Below, piece after piece: positions 10,106 through 18,883 of a stretch of DNA of 64,000 nt. Positions within the stretch are counted from its first letter, which is position 1, and the number at the start of each line of letters is the position of its first letter. The notes under the pieces were generated by a model. It searched no databases and had not been told where the DNA came from. It was given only the letters and a program-made list of their open reading frames with translations. A program made the translations under genes and the position numbers. The DNA is from Rhizobium grahamii CCGE 502 (GTDB lineage: Bacteria > Pseudomonadota > Alphaproteobacteria > Rhizobiales > Rhizobiaceae): assembly GCF_000298315.2 (NCBI RefSeq), contig NZ_AEYE02000038.1:186001-250000 (forward strand), in the 5' to 3' direction.

Positions 10106-12448
10106 TCAACGGCAGTTTGCCGTGGTTGGGATGGCCGGACTGCCGAAATAACCGGTCGCGGTTGAAAGCCGTGCTGCTTCCTGCGGGCACAGCAAACGCT
10201 CGTTCGGTTCGTGTTCGGAAAGGCCCGCACCACTCACAGCACTGCCATCCTCGGAGAAAATTGCCGTCGTCGTTAGGCGCTTTGTCCCGGGCCACTCGGT
10301 GAAACGGTGCGGGAGGACCGGGGCATCAATGTGGCAACCTATGAAGGCGACGGTCGCATAGGCGCCCCAGGGCCGGCCGAGGCTCACCATACGCACTGAA
10401 GGATCGGTTGTCACATCGCAATTGCTGAAGACGAAACTACTATCCTGATCAAGGCGAGCGCGTCGCTGGGCTGTGAAGGTCACTGCCGGCCTTGCTAATC
10501 CACGCAAATGGGCGTGGTCGAAATAAGCCTTTGCGTCGCCGAAGATAACGTCGACCGCACCGTCAATCTCGACATTGTCGTACAACTGCCGAGCAGGCGC
10601 GCACTTGCCGCTAGCGTCGCAGCCGCGGCTGCCGGCATAGAGAGTATCTTGATAGCTAACGAGATGCAGATCCTCGAAAGTCTGCAGGTCGCCAGAAGCG
10701 TAGAGGGCAACTGCCTGGATGTCGCTGGTTCGATTCGGATGTTCCTGATGATAGCTGTTGACGATGGTCATGTTGCGGAGACGGTCGCCGTCGCCTTCTG
10801 CAAAGACGGTTGCCGTATTGTGGGTGCCACCGCTGGCCGAGGCCACATGGTTGTAGATGACGACGACATCGGCTGGCGAGGAGCCAGTTCCTTCGAGGAG
10901 CAGATCTGGCTGACGCAGGTGAACGACCTCGCGATAGGTCCCTGGCAGAATACGTATCCTGTCCCCTGGACGGGCGGCGTCCACTGCCAGCTGGATGGTG
11001 GGAAAGGTGGCCGTGGGGCCGACGGTGAGGGTGCTGGCGCGTCTGATGGTTTCGGCCGGCGGCGCTCGTTCTATAGGCTGCTGGAGCGGTTGGAGTGGCT
11101 GGACTTGCGTCGACGGGAAAGGAACCCAACGTCCAGAGCAATCGATGCCGCTGGCGGCCGCGGCGGCGATGCCGGGCACAGCAGGCGTTACGCCGCCCCT
11201 GGCGACCAGCAGCGCTGCGTAGGTCACCTGCCAGTGCGAGGCATCGCCGAAGTCGACATTATCAAGGAGAAGGCCGACAGAATGCAAGGCATCGACACCG
11301 CGTACTACAAGCGGGCCCCCGGTCCCCTGAATGTTGCGCAGCGTAATGCTGCTGTAAACGGGCAGGAGCATGCCGGTGGCGGTGGCGTCATAGGTCGTGT
11401 CGAGGACCAGTGGAGCACGAGTGTTCCGCAGACAAACATTCTCGAAATCGATGTTCCGGACGAGGCCACCACGGCTGCGATCGCTCTTTATTCGTAAGCC
11501 GTTCGTAGTGCCATCGAGCGTCATGTTGGTGATCAGTACGTCACTGACCCCGGACTGAGTCTCGCTGCCAATTGACATGCCGTGGCCGGCATAGAGATGA
11601 TTACCCACAATGGTGACGTGGGCGGTCGGCCCGGCGCTGCCACCCTTGATAGCGATATTGTCGTCGCCAGTGCTTATATAGCTTTCGGCTATCGTCACAT
11701 CGGTGGAGGACGCGGGGTCGATGCCATCAGTATTCCGCGCCGATGCTGGCGTATTGATGCGAATGCCCCAGATCGTCGCGCCTCTGACACCATTGAGAAA
11801 AAGGTGGAAATTTGCGGCATTACGCAACGCCAGGCGATAGAATGTCACGTCCTCGCCACCGTTCACCTGGATCAGGCGCGGGGCATTCTGGCTGCCGTTC
11901 TCAGTCTGGGCACGCCTGGCGAGCTGCCACCATGTCTCTCTTTTTCCCTCGATGAGCTTGTCGCCCTGTCCGTCGATCTCGCCATCACCGACAAGACTGG
12001 CGTGACTAGCGTTCTCCATGGCAATGAAGGGAGCGCAGCCATTTCCCTTTGGCCCGATCGTGCCGCACCTACCCTTGCCGCGGTCGTAAGCCCTCGGATC
12101 GGTGGTGGCGGCGAGCGTCGCGCCCTTGTCGATCCAGAGTACGACGCCGGCGGGAATGGTGAGTGGCCCGGAGACGAAGCGGTCTTTGTTCGCATCGGCT
12201 TCGAGACGTACGGCAGCGCCGGCTGGGCAAGCCGAGAGGGCGGCCTGGATACGCTTCTGGTCTCCACCATCAAGCGGTCCGTTGGGGAGGTCGGGAATGG
12301 GCGCCAGCTCCGTGCAGATTGCCTTTGGAAGTACCGGCTCCGTGACCACTCGCCGGTCACCCGCCATGGCGATCGTCGTGAAGGAAAAAAGTGCGCCGCA
12401 AAAGCCTGCAACGATCAAGTGAAAAGCGAGTCTTTCGGTGGATGGCAT
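10106..12448 (-). CDS. Secreted bifunctional pectinase: GH28 polygalacturonase fused to CE8 pectin methylesterase
   Basis: A 780-residue exported protein. Residues 1-29 form a Sec-type signal ending AMA. Residues about 45-440 are a right-handed beta-helix of glycoside hydrolase family 28, with all four active-site blocks: NTD at 239-241, GDD at 261-263, GHG at 288-290 and RIK at 319-321. A Pro/Gln-rich linker (about 445-470) leads to a CE8 pectin methylesterase domain (about 472-780) with QAVAL (Gln578), YQDTLY (Asp601), VDVIFG (Asp633) and LGRPW (Arg692), the expected catalytic set. Together they would strip methyl groups from pectin and cut the polygalacturonate, probably outside the cell and in contact with plant walls. 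Separate enzymes are the norm; the fusion is unusual. No co-transcribed gene is evident. Confidence 0.9.
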   Translation of the reverse strand: MPSTERLAFHLIVAGFCGALFSFTTIAMAGDRRVVTEPVLPKAICTELAPIPDLPNGPLDGGDQKRIQAALSACPAGAAVRLEADANKDRFVSGPLTIPAGVVLWIDKGATLAATTDPRAYDRGKGRCGTIGPKGNGCAPFIAMENASHASLVGDGEIDGQGDKLIEGKRETWWQLARRAQTENGSQNAPRLIQVNGGEDVTFYRLALRNAANFHLFLNGVRGATIWGIRINTPASARNTDGIDPASSTDVTIAESYISTGDDNIAIKGGSAGPTAHVTIVGNHLYAGHGMSIGSETQSGVSDVLITNMTLDGTTNGLRIKSDRSRGGLVRNIDFENVCLRNTRAPLVLDTTYDATATGMLLPVYSSITLRNIQGTGGPLVVRGVDALHSVGLLLDNVDFGDASHWQVTYAALLVARGGVTPAVPGIAAAAASGIDCSGRWVPFPSTQVQPLQPLQQPIERAPPAETIRRASTLTVGPTATFPTIQLAVDAARPGDRIRILPGTYREVVHLRQPDLLLEGTGSSPADVVVIYNHVASASGGTHNTATVFAEGDGDRLRNMTIVNSYHQEHPNRTSDIQAVALYASGDLQTFEDLHLVSYQDTLYAGSRGCDASGKCAPARQLYDNVEIDGAVDVIFGDAKAYFDHAHLRGLARPAVTFTAQRRARLDQDSSFVFSNCDVTTDPSVRMVSLGRPWGAYATVAFIGCHIDAPVLPHRFTEWPGTKRLTTTAIFSEDGSAVSGAGLSEHEPNERLLCPQEAARLSTATGYFGSPAIPTTANCR

Positions 12449-12717
12449 TGTGAAAGGTCCGGTGACGTCTGTGTTTCTCTGCGAAACAGCCTCGCGCCGA
12501 CATCGATCGAAGGCATCAACTGTCTTTTGGCGGCGACAAGAATTTCGGTATTATCGCCCGCCCAGAGCCGCTGTATTCTTCGCATCTGTCGGAAATGTGG
12601 TTTTTAGATATTGCGGGCTTGCCTTCCGTGCCACCGAACGACGCGGCAAAATTGAGCCTTTTATTTCCGCGAAGTGCGCATCGATCCAAGAATGACACTG
12701 GGTCGGGTTGGGCTCAC
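12449..12717. promoter_or_regulatory. Upstream region of the pectinase gene
   Basis: This 270-base stretch must hold the pectinase promoter, read leftward. No gene and no clear operator were seen. It ends at the ISL3-like inverted repeat. Confidence 0.3.
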
Positions 12718-13346
12718 TTGTCGTTTTGCATTTAACCGGGTTCATCCTCAAGTTCTGTGATTCAGCGGCAGCATTCTCGCCCTCATCAATTCTGGGCCGG
12801 CGCGACCATACATTGCTCGCTTCAGCATCTTGAGGCGATTGATCTGACCTTCGGCTTGACCGTTACTCCACGGGAGTTCGATTGCATTTTTTACGGCGTG
12901 GATATCTCGGCGCAAAACGCTGGCGAAACGCATAATTGCTGTAAGCTCGGTGTCGACGGCGTCGTCGATCCATTCATCCAGTGCTTGCGAGCTCCTGCCG
13001 CGCAAGATGCCATTGAAGCGCATGGCCAAGCCACGCATTATGGCGAATGCTCGAGAGCCCTGCGTCCCGTAGCGTGAGGAATGCCGCCAGCTCCAATCAT
13101 CGATGCCCAGAACCCGGATAGTGTCGTTTTGAATAGACGCCGGATTACCGCGCTTCAATTGCCGCAAGATCGTGTCGTCGCTGACCGGCATGCCGAGCCG
13201 ATGCATCAAGTTCTCTCCCGGACGACCTCACCTGGGCCGGGTGACCATTTCAGTTGCGCTCGCATCCTCGCAGATAGCAGTCGAGGCGCTAATATCCTGA
13301 TAACCACAGAAATTGAGGATGAACCCGTTTAAATGCCAAACGACAA
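12718..13346 (-). mobile_element. Internally deleted ISL3-family element with long inverted repeats
   Basis: Both ends carry a long inverted repeat of about 45 bp running inward from TTGTCGTTT, then GCATTTAA, then CGGGTTCATCCTCAA and TTCTGTG, with only a few mismatches between the left copy (12718-12762) and the right copy (ending 13346). Only a shortened transposase frame lies between, so the element is a 629-bp deletion derivative that could move only if another copy supplies transposase. The flanking bases show no 8-bp target duplication. A solitary copy of part of this repeat (TGTCGTTTTGCATTTAA) occurs near 18814. Confidence 0.65.
12748..13209 (-). pseudogene. ISL3-family transposase fragment
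   Basis: About 153 codons remain of a roughly 400-500 residue transposase. The segment VLGIDDWSWRHSSRYGT carries the first catalytic Asp. It jumps directly to FAIMRGLAMRFNGILRG and then to the characteristic C-terminal block LPWSNGQAEGQINRLKMLKR-AMYGRAG. The second catalytic Asp region is missing, so an internal deletion has removed the core. It lies wholly between the inverted repeats of the deletion derivative. Confidence 0.7.
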
Positions 13347-13868
13347 ACGTGCTGTTGGATCGTCTGGGAGATTAGAACAATGACAATGCCAACTGTAGCC
13401 GATGTAATCGAGGTTCTGTGCTCTCCCCCCAAGAGTCCGCGCCTTCTCCTCGTCGGTCCAATTCCGTCGCTGCCGACGGCCGGGGATAACCTTGATCCGC
13501 CGATAGTCTCCTTCATTCAGCTATGGCTTCAGTGCGATCTTTAGCATTCCGGTTCGCTCCTGTCGATAAAGGAGCAGATCTTGCCGCTTCGGTCAGAAAA
13601 GGAAAGGTGGGCCGTTCATCACGCTCACGAATTATCGCATGAGCGTCCCCGCCAGAACCCGTCAGGGCCGGGTTGATCGCCGTACGGCCGGGGCGATACT
13701 TCAGGATTGGCTTAGCTCCTTCGATGCGTCAAAACTCCACTTGATGAGTGCCATATCAAGGCATAACCAAATCGGCCATTCTCCGATTCCCGGAGAATTG
13801 CCGGACATGACTTGGAGCAGGTGCCATTTCTCCGCAGCCATCCCGGATATTGCAAAAGGAACGATACC
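13347..13868. other. Upstream region of the carbonic anhydrase gene
   Basis: No gene is supported. The last bases contain AAAGGAACG, the ribosome binding site for the carbonic anhydrase. Confidence 0.35.
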
Positions 13869-14597
13869 ATGTGCTTTAAATGCAATTCCTCCTCTCTCAG
13901 CCGTCGCTCCCTGCTGAAATTTGCCGGCATCGGAGGCGTGGCCGCCATGACTGCAGGCTTCGGCATGACCATGCCGGCATTCGCCTCGAACGCCCCCGCC
14001 CTCCTGCCGGATGAAGCACTGGCAAAACTCCAGGAAGGCAACAAGAAATTCGTCGCGGATGCGGAAGCCTGCGCCGCCAATATTTCCAAGCGCCGGCAGG
14101 ACGTCGCCAAGAGCCAAGCACCCTGGGCGATCGTGCTCACCTGTTCCGACAGCCGTGTCGTGCCGGAACTTTTATTCGGCGGCGTGACGCTCGGCGAACT
14201 CTTCGTCGCCCGCAATGCCGGAAACGTGGTCGACATCGATGTGCTCGGCACGATCGAATATGGCACCGAACATCTGCATGCGCCGCTGATCGTCGTCATG
14301 GGCCACAAGCGTTGCGGGGCGGTCTCCGCCGCCTGCGAGGTCGTGTCCAAGGGCACCAAGCTCGATGGCTCAATTGGCAAGATGACTCAGCCGATCCTGC
14401 CCGTGGCTTTGGCGGAGACCGATCGCGGCGACAATTTTGTCGACAAGACCGTCCATGCCAATGCCTTCAACGGCGCCGAGCGCATCCTCACCGAAAGTGC
14501 GATCGTTTATCGCCTGGTCGAGGAAGGCAAGGTGAAGATCGTGCCCGCCTATTATGATCTCGATACCGGCGTGGTCGATTTCCTGCACAAGGTCTGA
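13869..14597 (+). CDS. Exported beta-class carbonic anhydrase
   Basis: A 242-residue enzyme that interconverts carbon dioxide and bicarbonate. The beta-class zinc site is complete: Cys92, Asp94 and Arg96 in TCSDSRVVPE, then His146 and Cys149 in VVMGHKRCGAV. The N-terminus has a twin-arginine-like signal (SRRSLLKFAGIGGVAAMTAG, cleavage after AFA near residue 39), so the enzyme should be exported folded, with its metal, to the periplasm. ATG 13869 was chosen because AAAGGA precedes it at proper spacing; an open frame extends 19 codons upstream without family similarity. The gene stands alone among decayed sequences yet is itself intact, which suggests it is under selection. Confidence 0.93.
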   Translation: MCFKCNSSSLSRRSLLKFAGIGGVAAMTAGFGMTMPAFASNAPALLPDEALAKLQEGNKKFVADAEACAANISKRRQDVAKSQAPWAIVLTCSDSRVVPELLFGGVTLGELFVARNAGNVVDIDVLGTIEYGTEHLHAPLIVVMGHKRCGAVSAACEVVSKGTKLDGSIGKMTQPILPVALAETDRGDNFVDKTVHANAFNGAERILTESAIVYRLVEEGKVKIVPAYYDLDTGVVDFLHKV

Positions 14598-16141
14598 CCT
14601 ACGAGGCTACTTCATGTTGCCGACGGCTATCCGCGGGCGTCGCGCTCGCGGACCCATAGTCGCGGATGACACTTGCCGCCCGCTGCATCACCGGGCGGAT
14701 TACACTGACCGACGCGGCCGCGAGCTGAGATCGCGAGCTGGCTGCCTGGGCGACGCTGTTCTGTGACCATACGCCTGCGCAACTTGGTGAGCTCTATCGA
14801 CAGGTCCGACAGCTGCGCGATGACATCTATCGGAACCTTAGGCAGCTGGGCCGCTCCCTCCTGAGCCAGTACAAGCACATAGGCCTCGCTCGCAAACCCT
14901 ATCGGTCGTGAAAATAACAGGGCTCCTGTCACGGCGTCCGCCTTCCTGCCGTCAGGCCAACGGAATAGAAGATTGCGTAAATGCCGATGGAAATCGCCGA
15001 TTGTCCGATCTGGCCGAAATGCTCGACGCCGTGCGGGATTGCGCCGTCATGATTGAGACCATGGAGGCGGAACTGGCCTGGTGACCACGGGGCTAAATGT
15101 CGCCGACTTTCCGCCGAACGAGGTGGGCGTGGTGGATCATCGAGTGAGAACGCCAGAGCAAGCGCTGTTAGATCGTCTTCAGGTGCCGCGTGTCGGTCAT
15201 GTCGATGCCCCGCGAGACAAGGTAAAGGGGATGGCAGGTCGGGCGAGAGCTTGTGCAGCGGCGCTGGAGTTGGCCGGGACCGAATACGCGCCCGTTGTGT
15301 ATTTTTCCGATCGGAAGGCGCGAGTTCACCTCCAATCGCTGCCTGATCATTTCTGATGGCTTTCATGAGTTCACCGATCCGAAGGACCCGAAAAAGAAGC
15401 GCAAGGACAAGTGACTGTTCACCAAGAAGGATGAACCGATCTTTTGTATGCCGGCATCTGGCGCGACACGCCGGACGTCGGCCAAGCCTTCACCATGCTA
15501 ACGATGGCGCCGGGTCCGGACATCTCGCCCTACCACGACCGGCAGATCGTCACCCTCCAGCGCAACGCATGGGCCGGCTGGCGATCCGTCGATTTCGGCA
15601 AAGTCGCTGATCAGGCCGCTTTCCGGGGGCACACTCGCTGTAGAACAGGTTGGGTAATCTCCGGAGCGGCGGCAATATTGCATCGCTCCATCTCGCAGCA
15701 AAACGGTTTGTTTGCCGTTTCGGCAAAGGCCGTGTGGATCAAGGTCCTGGCACCGGCGATCCCGGCCTCGAGTAATCACTCGCGATCACTCGACTGAAGG
15801 ACTCGACTCTTCAGATCCACTCTGATGCACTGCCAGCATGACCAAGCCGGCAGGAAAGAAGACGCAACCGCGGTGGGCGCCGGGCCTGATAGAAGCTTTT
15901 GTGGATAGTGTTGATCTCGCGTGTCGCGAAATGAAAAACCCACGATGGCGGGGCTTGATGATCTGCTCTCAATGGTTGGTCAAAAAGCAATCCGGTCGAC
16001 GTTCTGAGGGATGCACGACGATCGATCGCGGCCGCCATCAAAACGGTCGCGATCGATTCCGGAGACCCACAATATGTGCGTCAAGTAACAGCCACTCCTT
16101 CTGCAAAAGGTCGGCCGTCGTGCACCCATGGGATCTCAATT
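14598..16141. other. 1.5 kb of decayed genes
   Basis: No intact gene. A short plus-strand frame ending near 15085 (RLSDLAEMLDAVRDCAVMIE then TMEAELAW and a stop) reads like the tail of a small real protein. It is followed by the SRAP remnant listed separately. The rest has many stops in all frames. Confidence 0.4.
15265..15605 (+). pseudogene. SRAP (YedK/HMCES-type) gene remnant
   Basis: Fragments of an SOS-response-associated peptidase family protein, which in other bacteria shields abasic sites in single-stranded DNA. Recognisable pieces lie in successive frames: VYFSDRKA, then REFTSNRCLIISDGFHEF with TDPKDPKKKRKDK ending in a stop where the family has Trp, then LFTKKDEPIFC, then AGIWRDTPDVGQAFTMLTMA with PGPDISPYHDRQIV. 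The family's N-terminal MCGR with the catalytic Cys is absent. The gene is dead through at least two frameshifts, one nonsense change and loss of the start. Confidence 0.65.
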
Positions 16142-16690
16142 TTAATTTGAGACCACAAACAGCGATTGTATGCTGAATGGAGGGCGGACGCCGGTGCTGT
16201 ATTCTGCAGCTGCAGCTAGCGCCGTCATGATTCGCGATTCTGGCTTTTCACCTACTGTTGAAAACATTGAACCAAGCGCCGTGTTTTCCCCGCACCCGCA
16301 TGCGTCGTGTCCCGCCAATGCTTCTGCGACTTGATAATCTGTTAGAATTTTAAAAAGCCTTCCTTCGTATCCAACAAGAAAGGTGCCTCCCGACTCTTTT
16401 TTGTTTTGGCTCTCAGCCCAGCCGCCAACCTTCAGGCATCGACGCACTTCATCTACGAAATCTGTTACCATGAAGGCATACACGTCCGCGTCGGCATGAT
16501 GCGTTGGCGGTCGAAAAGAATGCGCTAGCAGTTGCCCCATTCGAAAGGATGATGTGAAGCCCATAATGAACGGACCATTGCGGAACACCTTCACATCCTT
16601 GCGTACCGTGCTGGAATATCCATTGCTGGCTGCGCTGTCGCCACCAATCCATACGTTACCATCCTGTGCGACTCCTACGATACACGTCAC
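16142..16690 (-). CDS. HslV/proteasome-fold Ntn hydrolase-like protein
   Basis: A 182-residue protein beginning MTCIVGVAQDGNVWIGGDSA. This matches the N-terminal pattern of HslV and proteasome beta subunits: removal of Met would expose Thr2 as the nucleophile, Asp18 fits the conserved Asp17, and Lys34 (VRKDVKVF) fits Lys33 of HslV. Later blocks (FIMGFTSSFRMGQLL, GGTFLVGYEGRLFKI) are shared with a family of uncharacterised Ntn hydrolases in phages and prophages. No HslU-type ATPase is nearby, so its partner and substrate are unknown. It starts with GTG overlapping the preceding stop by four bases and is the last of three overlapping genes. A phage origin is inferred from the family and the small overlapping neighbours. 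Confidence 0.65.
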   Translation of the reverse strand: MTCIVGVAQDGNVWIGGDSAASNGYSSTVRKDVKVFRNGPFIMGFTSSFRMGQLLAHSFRPPTHHADADVYAFMVTDFVDEVRRCLKVGGWAESQNKKESGGTFLVGYEGRLFKILTDYQVAEALAGHDACGCGENTALGSMFSTVGEKPESRIMTALAAAAEYSTGVRPPFSIQSLFVVSN

Positions 16691-16950
16691 GCTGCCGCCC
16701 TCCTATTCGCCAGATCCCCGAACGTCCTCAAAAAATCTCCCTCTGAAACCTCTGGAAACCGGCAGCCGATACGAGCGCCAAGCCGGATTGTGTCCTTGCT
16801 GTGCCAATCTATTGGATCCAAGTTGACGAGCTCGTCGCCAATGAGGCGGTTGTCGGCGTCGTGAAACTCTGGCGGCGTCTCTCGAGACGGGCCAAAGAGC
16901 TGCGCGATAGCCAACCAATTGCGTTTTTCGATCATTTTGCTGGTGGTCAT
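16687..16950 (-). CDS. Small protein coupled to the Ntn hydrolase gene, function unknown
   Basis: An 87-residue protein starting MTTSKMIEKRNWLAIAQLFG and ending GDFLRTFGDLANRRAAA. I do not recognise a family. The start at 16950 was chosen because it has GAGGG eight bases upstream and overlaps the stop of the preceding small gene as ATGA; the frame is open upstream to 17088, but that start lacks a ribosome binding site. Its own stop overlaps the GTG of the HslV-like gene. This nested coupling suggests that the three proteins are made together, as in a phage morphogenesis module. Confidence 0.5.
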   Translation of the reverse strand: MTTSKMIEKRNWLAIAQLFGPSRETPPEFHDADNRLIGDELVNLDPIDWHSKDTIRLGARIGCRFPEVSEGDFLRTFGDLANRRAAA

Positions 16951-17072
16951 GTACTTGCCCTCACGGAACCGGCCCTTAGTGTTGCCGCAGACTTGGCCGT
17001 GAAGGCGCGGTGCTGTCGGATCCTCGCCTTTCGCCACGCCGCGGTTTTTTTCAAAATACCACTGATGGTCAT
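16947..17072 (-). CDS. 41-residue basic protein, first of a three-gene overlapping cluster
   Basis: The ATG at 17072 has AGGAG six bases upstream, the best ribosome binding site in the cluster. The frame runs 41 codons (MTISGILKKTAAWRKARIRQ and a further Arg/Ala-rich half) and stops in an ATGA overlap with the next gene. The alternative is that this is only the leader of a longer downstream frame beginning at 17088. The ribosome binding site and exact ATGA junction favour a separate short gene. The function is unknown. Confidence 0.4.
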   Translation of the reverse strand: MTISGILKKTAAWRKARIRQHRAFTAKSAATLRAGSVRAST

Positions 17073-17107
17073 ATAGTCTCCTCTTCATGTTGGCTGCAGA
17101 ATGGTGG

Positions 17108-17240
17108 TTAGGCTGCCAGGTTGATGGCTGTGTTGTCGTTTACGGCTATTGGCTTGCCGTCGATGTCGCGGGCCGTCGGGTTCGGCAGGCCAGTAAATCC
17201 AAGCGCAATTCGCGCCGAGTTTTATCTGGTATGGGTATTC
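17108..17240 (-). pseudogene. C-terminal fragment of an unknown protein upstream of the Ntn cluster
   Basis: A minus-strand frame reads LGFTGLPNPTARDIDGKPIA then VNDNTAINLAA before a stop at 17108-17110. The composition is protein-like. Sequence further upstream (ending LGLNPGSGRTF before a stop) may be an earlier part in another frame. It is probably the frameshifted end of a gene from the same phage-like module. Confidence 0.35.
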
Positions 17241-17453
17241 GGCTCACGCCAAACTCCGGGGCTAGAAGGTGCGGCCGCTCCCAGGGTTGAGGCCGAGCTG
17301 CGACATCGCGGTCGTGCCGATCTCGAGCTGGACCGATGGATGACACCCGGCAATCACGTCGTGCTGAATTTGGGTGGAATGTCGACAAAAAAACGAAACT
17401 GCCGGCGTCCATCACAGCATCGATCAATTCCGGAAACTAAAAAATATAGCCCC

Positions 17454-17568
17454 ACGGCGTGGGCAATTAACTCCAGCGGAAAAGCGATGTCAGCGATAGA
17501 GTGGATCACGGTCTGTCATGAACCTTCATCGCACATCGAATTCCACATGCCGTTAAGTTGACGATGCC
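17454..17568 (-). mobile_element. Truncated IS6-like end, reading leftward
   Basis: Reading leftward from 17568, the sequence begins GGCATCGTCAACTTAACGG and continues into the start of an IS6-like transposase frame (VIHSIADIAFPLELIAHAV), where similarity to IS6 N-termini stops. It is an inverted copy of 18631-18745, with about 85-90% identity over roughly 110 bases. Only one end survives. Confidence 0.5.
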
Positions 17569-17595
17569 CGATGGCCTCGTGTGCTGGCGTCTGTG

Positions 17596-18357
17596 CTAAT
17601 CGAAACCACGTTCTTCCACAGGTGTAATCTTGCTTCTGTCAAATAAAATCACCTCGTACGAGCTTCCATATTCCGTCTTCACTCCATCTAAGCCGTATCT
17701 CTGCGCCAAGGTAGCCCATGCGCCTAGTTCGTCAGGTTCCACTTGGGTACCCTGCTCGTCCATGACCGCTAATTTTAGGGGCTTTTGCGCCTCGATAACA
17801 AAGTACTTTCCAGAACTACCTGCATAGCCGCGTGCAGCGTTTACATCGTTTTCTGAGGTCATCCAAATTGCTTCGCCCTTGTACCCGCTTTGCCCCGAAC
17901 CGCCCCACACCCCATCCCTGTTAGCGTGGTTGAACTTTGTTCCCGCTGGAAGTTCTTCCATCTTCTTCCTCTTCCAACCAACTGAGGCTGCAAGTTCTTC
18001 CATCTCCTTGCTCTCCCAACCAACTAAGGTCGCCTGATGTATGTGGTGAACGGTTTGCCCGGCTGTCGCGGGTCTTACCGGGCTCGTGACCTCGTCACTG
18101 ACTGCTCTCAAAGTTCGGCGCGGTGGATTCTCGCGGCGACTCTCCCGGTACCACTCTCTCATTATTTGCATGCATCCGTTAGATATTTCGCCGTGATAAC
18201 AGGCAGGTGTTTGGTATCCTCCCCATTCTTCGCGCGGTTCAAGTTCTGTATCCGCGCACTCAATCTTCCCATTCTCACAAGCAAGGCATGCCCCCTTGTC
18301 CTCAGCCGAAACCCCACTACTCGGTACGAGGACGATTACCGTCGCAGCAAAGATCAT
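17596..18357 (-). CDS. Secreted protein with ADP-ribosyltransferase-like C-terminus (tentative)
   Basis: A 253-residue protein. Residues 1-18 form a signal peptide (MIFAATVIVLVPSSGVSA). The mature N-terminus is Cys-rich (Cys at about 24, 27, 34, 52 and 61), followed by a charged linker with a doubled segment (VGWESKEMEELAA and VGWKRKKMEELPA). The C-terminal domain, about residues 140-253, has GTKFNHANRD, IWMTSENDVNAARGYAG, KYFVIEAQKPLKLAVMD and YGLDGVKTEYGSSYEVILFD. This order of an [ST]-containing strand and a final E-V-I-L-F-D strand resembles ART-fold domains in phage and secreted toxins. The match is by pattern only. ATG 18357 was chosen for the signal peptide; the frame is open to 18480. 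The gene is enclosed by inverted IS6-like ends, so it looks like acquired cargo. Confidence 0.5.
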   Translation of the reverse strand: MIFAATVIVLVPSSGVSAEDKGACLACENGKIECADTELEPREEWGGYQTPACYHGEISNGCMQIMREWYRESRRENPPRRTLRAVSDEVTSPVRPATAGQTVHHIHQATLVGWESKEMEELAASVGWKRKKMEELPAGTKFNHANRDGVWGGSGQSGYKGEAIWMTSENDVNAARGYAGSSGKYFVIEAQKPLKLAVMDEQGTQVEPDELGAWATLAQRYGLDGVKTEYGSSYEVILFDRSKITPVEERGFD

Positions 18358-18630
18358 CCCCTTCCAGAAAGACGGGGGATGCACTCGATGAATCGGGATG
18401 GCCGCGGTGGCGGTCGCTTTCGGTGAGGATCTCACGTAAGGATTTCCTTGTGCTCGTTTGTAAATTGTCCGCCATCGCATCGGTGTGGCGATGCGACTTT
18501 ATGCAAATCTCATGCCAATCGAAGCACAGAGCGACGAAGCTCGGGTTTACAGCCTCAGGGCTATGACAATCGAGTTTTGCTCGAAGGGCAGTTGTGGCAA
18601 TCCCGACAAAGCCGGCAGGAGGTGCCTTGA

Positions 18631-18745
18631 GGCGTCGTCAACTTAACGGAATATGGAATTCGATGTGCGATGAAGGTTCATGACAGACCGTGATCCACTC
18701 TATCGCCGACATCGTTTTCCCGCCGAAGTCAATTGCCCACCGTCG
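18631..18745 (+). mobile_element. Truncated IS6-like end, reading rightward
   Basis: This is the mirror image of 17454-17568: it begins GGCGTCGTCAACTTAACGG and runs into the start of the same IS6-like transposase frame (IADIVFPP), then fuses to an IS21 IstA fragment. Together the two ends bracket 1062 bases that hold only the secreted-protein gene. Confidence 0.5.
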
Positions 18746-18811
18746 TGCTGGGAATTGCGCGAAGCACGGTGCAGGATAATCTGCAGCGCGCAGCGGCGGT
18801 TGGGTTAAACT
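18732..18811 (+). pseudogene. IS21 IstA N-terminal fragment
   Basis: VVLGIARSTVQDNLQRAAAV followed by GLN matches the helix-turn-helix near the N-terminus of IstA, the IS21 transposase. The frame has no start and is lost after about 25 codons, where the ISL3-like motif TGTCGTTTTGCATTTAA begins. It is a junction scar between two mobile elements. Confidence 0.5.
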
Positions 18812-18883
18812 GTGTCGTTTTGCATTTAATCGTGAGACTGCTCCCCAACACTTTCAACAAGGGGAGTGGGAAAAAACTGGGGG

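Noticed and set aside
17121-17561. 146-codon plus-strand frame across the IS6-like end
   Set aside because: It runs antisense through a recognisable IS6 end and a likely leftward gene fragment, so it is a shadow frame.
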